Shown here: piece by piece, positions 60,849 to 64,000 of the stretch
Layout: each line of letters starts with the position of its first letter
Numbering within the stretch: position 1 is the first letter of the stretch
The notes under the pieces: generated by a model
What the model was told of the DNA's origin: nothing
Databases searched by the model: none
What the model saw: the letters and a program-made list of their open reading frames with translations, nothing else
Translations under genes and position numbers: made by a program
From: Arthrobacter sp. Leaf137
GTDB taxonomy: Bacteria; Actinomycetota; Actinomycetes; Actinomycetales; Micrococcaceae
Assembly (NCBI RefSeq): GCF_001423525.1
Contig: NZ_LMOI01000018.1
Coordinates: 598,773 to 662,772 of the forward strand
Direction: 5' to 3'
Length of the DNA: 64,000 nt

Positions 60849-63019
60849 CAGCGTCCTTCCAGCTTGTTGCGGTCAGCCAGCCTGGCATCGCGTTCAGCCA
60901 ATTTGGCAAACATATCGTTGTAAGCGGCCAGATCGGCGTCGTTATTCCTGTCCGCCGCGCGGTCCACCCGTTTGGTCTCCCGCTGGTCGGAGCGGGACCA
61001 CATAATTGCGACGCCGATTGCCACCAGGAGCGTGGGCACCTCACCGATGCCCCAGGCCACCGCTCCGCCGGTCTGCTGGTCGGCCAGCGCGGACTGGCCC
61101 CAGGTGCGGCCAAGGTTGCCGAAGTAATCCGCTGCGAGCAGCCCGGTGCCGCCCATGATGGAGACGCCGAAGAACGCATGGAAGCCCATGGTGGCGAGGA
61201 GCAGCAGCAGCCGCATTGGGTACGGCGCCCGGCGCGGCAGGGGATCGGTGCCGATCATGGTGAGCACGAAGATGTACCCGGTCAGCAGGAAGTGCAGGAT
61301 CATCAGCTCGTGGCCAACATGCTCGCGCATGGCGTAGCCGAACAGGTCGGAGAAATAGAAGATCACGATCGAGCCCGCGAAGTTGGCGGCGGCGAACAGC
61401 GGATGCGTGACCAGCTGGGAGAACTTCGAGTGCACGAACACCAGGATCCATTCGCGGGCGCCCCGCGAGCCGTCACCGCGTGCGGGCAGCGCGCGCAGGG
61501 CGAGCGTCACCGGGGCCCCGAGCACCAGGAAGATGGGCGCCACCATGGTCAGGGCCATGTGGTCCACCATGTGTGCCGAGAAGAGGATGCGGCCGTACAC
61601 CGCCGGCGGCCCTGACGTGATGTAGGTGAGGACTATGAGGCCGATGATCCAGTTGACGGTGCGGAACCAGTGCCATTTGTCGCCGCGGCGGTGGACCTTG
61701 GCGACGCCCAGGACGTAGGCCACGAGGCCGAACAGGGCCACCGCGATCCACAGCCAGTCCAGGCGCCACTCGGTGAGCCAGCGGGTGGCGGTCAGTTCCG
61801 GGGGGAGCTCGTAGCCGGTCAGGATGAAGGCCGGCGAGGCGTCGGGCGCGAACGTGGTGGGCTGCGGGGGCGCGGAACGGCCCAGCGCCACGGCGATGCC
61901 TGAGGTTGCGCCCATCACCAGGAGTTCGGCGAGGAGCAGTTGCCAGAGCACCCGCCGGGAGGACATGGTGGATCCCTTGCGGCCCAGCTGCGGGATGACC
62001 CACTGCCGGTGCATGAACCCGATGCCGCCCAGGACCAGGGTGGCGGCAGACTTGGCCAGGATCAGCTGTCCGTATGACGAGCCGAAGAGGTCTCCCCAGC
62101 TGGTGATCCGGATGCTGGCGTTAATGACACCGGAAGCAAAGACCAGGACGAAGGCGAAACCGGCAAGGGTGGAGAACCGGCGCAGCGTGGGCTCGGTGAT
62201 GTCCGTTGTTGTACCGGCTTTGGGGCCGGTGAGGATCCCGGACAGGAGTGCCAGCAGGATGATGCCACCCACCCAGGCGCTCACACCCACCAGGTGGAGT
62301 CCGAGTGAGTTGATGGCCCCTTCGTGGTCCGAGGAACTGGAGGAGTGGCCGATCAGGGCGGTGGGGACGAGGCCGACCAGTGCCAGGATCAGGGTGAGGG
62401 CCAGGCCGCCCAGGGACCGGACCCCGAACAGTGCCGTGGTGACAACAGCCGCGATGATCGTTACTGCAAGCCAGGCCCGTCCGGTCTCGATGTCCGTCAT
62501 GAAGTAGACGAGCGCCTGGGTGAATTCGGCGTCGCCCGAGAGTGGTTGTCCGGCCACGTCCGCGTAGGTCAGGACCAGCACGGCGATAGCGGACAGGGTC
62601 CACACTGCACCTGCGGCGGCTGCTACGGCGAGGGCCCGGCTGAAGGCCGGGTGTTCCGGGCTGTCTCCGAGGTCGCCTTTGTCCCGGCTCCGCGGCGACA
62701 GGCTCCTGGGCAGAATCCCGACGGCGAAGACCAGGCCGCCGATGACGGTGGCCAAGGCCACGTTGTGCAGCGCCTTGCTGATCGGAAGCCCCCAGCGCAC
62801 CAGTGCGCCGGGATCGGAGACGCCGCGGGTCACTGCAGCGCCGGAGAAGATCAGTGCTGCGATGAGGGCCAGGAACACCGCAGCGAGGCCGGCGAGCTGC
62901 CAGCCTTTCGGAATTCCGAGGGCATTGCCGCCCGTCCCTTTCACTCCGTTCCCGGGAGCGGGCTGAGGCGTGGCGGAACGTGATTTTGCGGCAGAAGACA
63001 CCACTACATTGTCCGCCAC
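60848..63019 (-). CDS. CopD / CtaG fusion: copper resistance D family and cytochrome c oxidase assembly protein
   Basis: A 723-residue membrane protein. About residues 45-400 are CopD-like with eight or nine helices (LVFASGVINASIRITSWGDL; LILAKSAATLVLGGIGFMHR). About residues 430-690 form a CtaG_caa3 domain (IGLIVLTYITSGPPAVYGRI; FSAHMVDHMALTMVAPIFLV; VGHELMILHFLLTGYIFVLT), with His and Met residues able to bind copper. The family delivers copper to the CuB centre of caa3-type oxidase. The fusion is usual for Arthrobacter and relatives. Its last base overlaps the downstream thioredoxin-NHL start. A charged C-terminal tail ends the protein. Confidence 0.9.
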   Translation of the reverse strand: MADNVVVSSAAKSRSATPQPAPGNGVKGTGGNALGIPKGWQLAGLAAVFLALIAALIFSGAAVTRGVSDPGALVRWGLPISKALHNVALATVIGGLVFAVGILPRSLSPRSRDKGDLGDSPEHPAFSRALAVAAAAGAVWTLSAIAVLVLTYADVAGQPLSGDAEFTQALVYFMTDIETGRAWLAVTIIAAVVTTALFGVRSLGGLALTLILALVGLVPTALIGHSSSSSDHEGAINSLGLHLVGVSAWVGGIILLALLSGILTGPKAGTTTDITEPTLRRFSTLAGFAFVLVFASGVINASIRITSWGDLFGSSYGQLILAKSAATLVLGGIGFMHRQWVIPQLGRKGSTMSSRRVLWQLLLAELLVMGATSGIAVALGRSAPPQPTTFAPDASPAFILTGYELPPELTATRWLTEWRLDWLWIAVALFGLVAYVLGVAKVHRRGDKWHWFRTVNWIIGLIVLTYITSGPPAVYGRILFSAHMVDHMALTMVAPIFLVLGAPVTLALRALPARGDGSRGAREWILVFVHSKFSQLVTHPLFAAANFAGSIVIFYFSDLFGYAMREHVGHELMILHFLLTGYIFVLTMIGTDPLPRRAPYPMRLLLLLATMGFHAFFGVSIMGGTGLLAADYFGNLGRTWGQSALADQQTGGAVAWGIGEVPTLLVAIGVAIMWSRSDQRETKRVDRAADRNNDADLAAYNDMFAKLAERDARLADRNKLEGR

Positions 63020-63072
63020 GCCGGGCTGTGCGGCGAATCGGCTGGTGGGCCCGGGGCGGGGCTTAAAGCAAA

Positions 63073-63102
63073 GGGAGCGGTGACCGTCAGGTCACCGCTC
63101 CC
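63073..63102 (-). terminator. Rho-independent terminator after HU
   Basis: A perfect 13-bp stem GGGAGCGGTGACC (63073-63085) with its complement at 63090-63102 and loop GTCA. Read leftward it is followed by TTTGCTTT. It lies 34 bp past the HU stop codon. Confidence 0.9.
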
Positions 63103-63136
63103 GGAGCTGCTCCGGCGTTGTGCCGGGCGAAGAAGC

Positions 63137-63424
63137 CTACTTCTTGTTGGAAACGGCAGCCTTCAGCTTGGAGCCGGCGGTCAGCTTGACGCTGTGGCCT
63201 GCTGCGATCTGGATGGTCTCACCCGTCTGCGGGTTGCGGCCGGTGCGAGCTGCACGGTCGGTGCGCTCCACTGCCAGCCAGCCCGGGATGGTGATCTTCT
63301 CGCCAGCGGCGACAGAAGTCTCGAAAACCTCGAACAGTGCGTCAAGGACGGTGTTGACGGCTGCCTGGCTGGTGCCGGCCTTGCCCGCTACCTCTGCAAC
63401 AAGTTCACTACGGTTCTTAGCCAT
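63137..63424 (-). CDS. hup: HU family DNA-binding protein
   Basis: A 95-residue nucleoid protein that bends DNA non-specifically as a dimer. It has the usual HU layout: two N-terminal helices (MAKNRSELVAEVAGKAGTSQ; AAVNTVLDALFEVFETSVAA), a beta region KITIPGWLAVERTDRAARTG and the arm motif GRNPQTGETIQIAAG. The Lys/Ala-rich extension of mycobacterial HupB is absent, so it is a short HU. AGGAGG lies 7 nt before the ATG; an in-frame upstream ATG is not used. The terminator follows downstream. Confidence 0.97.
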   Translation of the reverse strand: MAKNRSELVAEVAGKAGTSQAAVNTVLDALFEVFETSVAAGEKITIPGWLAVERTDRAARTGRNPQTGETIQIAAGHSVKLTAGSKLKAAVSNKK

Positions 63425-63861
63425 TGATGTCCTCCTGGACGGTCTGGTTACGGAGCCCGCACGCGGTGTGCGCACAGGCCACTGTTCGAAAACTTACCAG
63501 CTACCACCCCTTGAGGCCGCAAATTCCGCGTGTTTCCGCCAGTTTTTGAGGTTAATCACCGCATATTGGGGGGTTTTTCGCCCTCAGCGGAGCCTGACAG
63601 GTCGCGGTGGGGCGTTGAGATGCGCACGACGCCGGGAAGCACCTTCCAGCCACAATCCGCCGTCCCGCGTATCACCTGAGCCGCCTGAGCCGCCTGAGCC
63701 CAGGCTGCCGCCCCGGAGCCCCTTCCCCGGGTGACGTTCGCTCAGGTGTGGGGGTTCCCCGGGCCCTGGTTGCTGTATCAGGTGGGTTCCCCACGCCGGG
63801 TGGGACCCGCCATGAGTGAGCGGGGATCCGGGGCTGGGGGTTTGTGGTGGTGGTTAAAGTG
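63425..63861. other. Gene-free stretch between HU and the rRNA operon
   Basis: No credible coding sequence is seen. Part of it must hold the HU promoter, though no consensus -35/-10 pair stands out. At 63675-63701 there is a 9-bp unit, CCTGAGCCG, repeated three times (last base of the third copy differs). The rest is unremarkable GC-rich sequence downstream of the leftward rRNA operon. Confidence 0.5.
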
Positions 63862-63893
63862 GTAGGGCCCTGACAGTTGTGTCAGGGCCCTAC
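63862..63893 (-). terminator. rRNA operon terminator
   Basis: GTAGGGCCCTGACA (63862-63875) and its complement TGTCAGGGCCCTAC (63880-63893), a perfect 14-bp stem with loop GTTG. It lies 9 bp past the 3' end of 5S rRNA on the leftward strand. Confidence 0.85.
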
Positions 63894-63902
63894 TCAAATG
63901 AT

Positions 63903-64000
63903 GTCCGGCGGTGTCCTACTCTCCCACACCCTCCCGGGTGCAGTACCATCGGCGCTGTGGGTCTTAGCTTCCGGGTTCGGAATGGGACCGGGCGTTTCCC
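63903..64000 (-). rRNA. rrf: 5S rRNA, 3' portion (5' end outside window)
   Basis: Read leftward, the sequence contains the 5S core CGGTCCCATTCCGAACCCGG, followed by AAGCTAAG, GCGCCGATGGTACTGCA, GTGGGAGAGTAGGACACC and the 3' end GCCGGAC. About 98 of roughly 118 nt are present, so the start of 5S and the rest of the operon lie to the right. The 3' end is placed to within a few bases. Confidence 0.95.

Overview
The window looks like chromosomal DNA of a high-GC actinomycete close to Arthrobacter/Pseudarthrobacter. Base composition is strongly G/C at third codon positions. There is a fused Mrp antiporter A+B subunit, an actinobacterial CopD-CtaG fusion, an Arthrobacter-type choline oxidase (CodA) with the flavin-linking His at residue 99, and the 3' part of a 5S rRNA at the right edge, so a ribosomal operon lies just outside. 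No phage, insertion sequence, transposase or CRISPR array is visible. The many long opposite-strand ORFs are composition shadows of real genes.

Layout. 1-6.1 kb: ion homeostasis (mrpA fragment, UMF1-type MFS carrier, two-gene KhtTU-like cation/proton antiporter). 6.2-15.3 kb: dcd, a secreted CAP/VCBS protein, an SRPBCC protein, tRNA-Gly(CCC), a tiny basic protein overlapping an N5-(carboxyethyl)ornithine synthase-like gene, an M20 amidohydrolase, a divergent MFS/LysR pair with a clear T-N11-A dyad, and a zinc-ribbon protein. 15.3-21.7 kb: a proline/amino-acid catabolic unit (putA, amino acid permease, divergent LysR gene). The two leftward promoters share one 45-bp block, and a 110-bp palindrome lies between the genes. 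21.8-31.8 kb: panD, an AEC carrier, an FAD amine oxidase, a DHA2 MFS pump, a GH15 glucosidase/trehalase fused to a degenerate trehalose-phosphatase domain, an LLM oxidoreductase, an aldo/keto reductase and a DJ-1/PfpI protein.

31.9-44.2 kb: an orphan amino-acid-type binding lipoprotein, an acetyltransferase, then a choline/glycine-betaine module: a BetI-like TetR regulator, its paired operator, betaine aldehyde dehydrogenase, choline oxidase, an APC permease, the two-component glycine betaine demethylase GbcAB and a glutathione-independent formaldehyde dehydrogenase. Together these would turn choline into glycine betaine (osmoprotectant), then demethylate betaine to dimethylglycine and detoxify the formaldehyde.

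44.4-54.6 kb: a tightly overlapping seven-gene leftward operon (polar-amino-acid ABC permease, ATPase, binding lipoprotein, three flavin-dependent LLM monooxygenases, a DUF1684 protein). A divergent pair encodes an FAD/NAD(P)-binding protein and a GNAT acetyltransferase. The gene content resembles the Bacillus ytm/yxe S-substituted-cysteine salvage operons, and the operon leader has a possible SAM-clan aptamer. 54.7-64 kb: a HerA-like ATPase, a membrane-anchored protein, a DUF559 endonuclease-fold protein flanked by related palindromes, an NHL-thioredoxin/CopD-CtaG operon, HU, and the 5S rRNA with its terminator.
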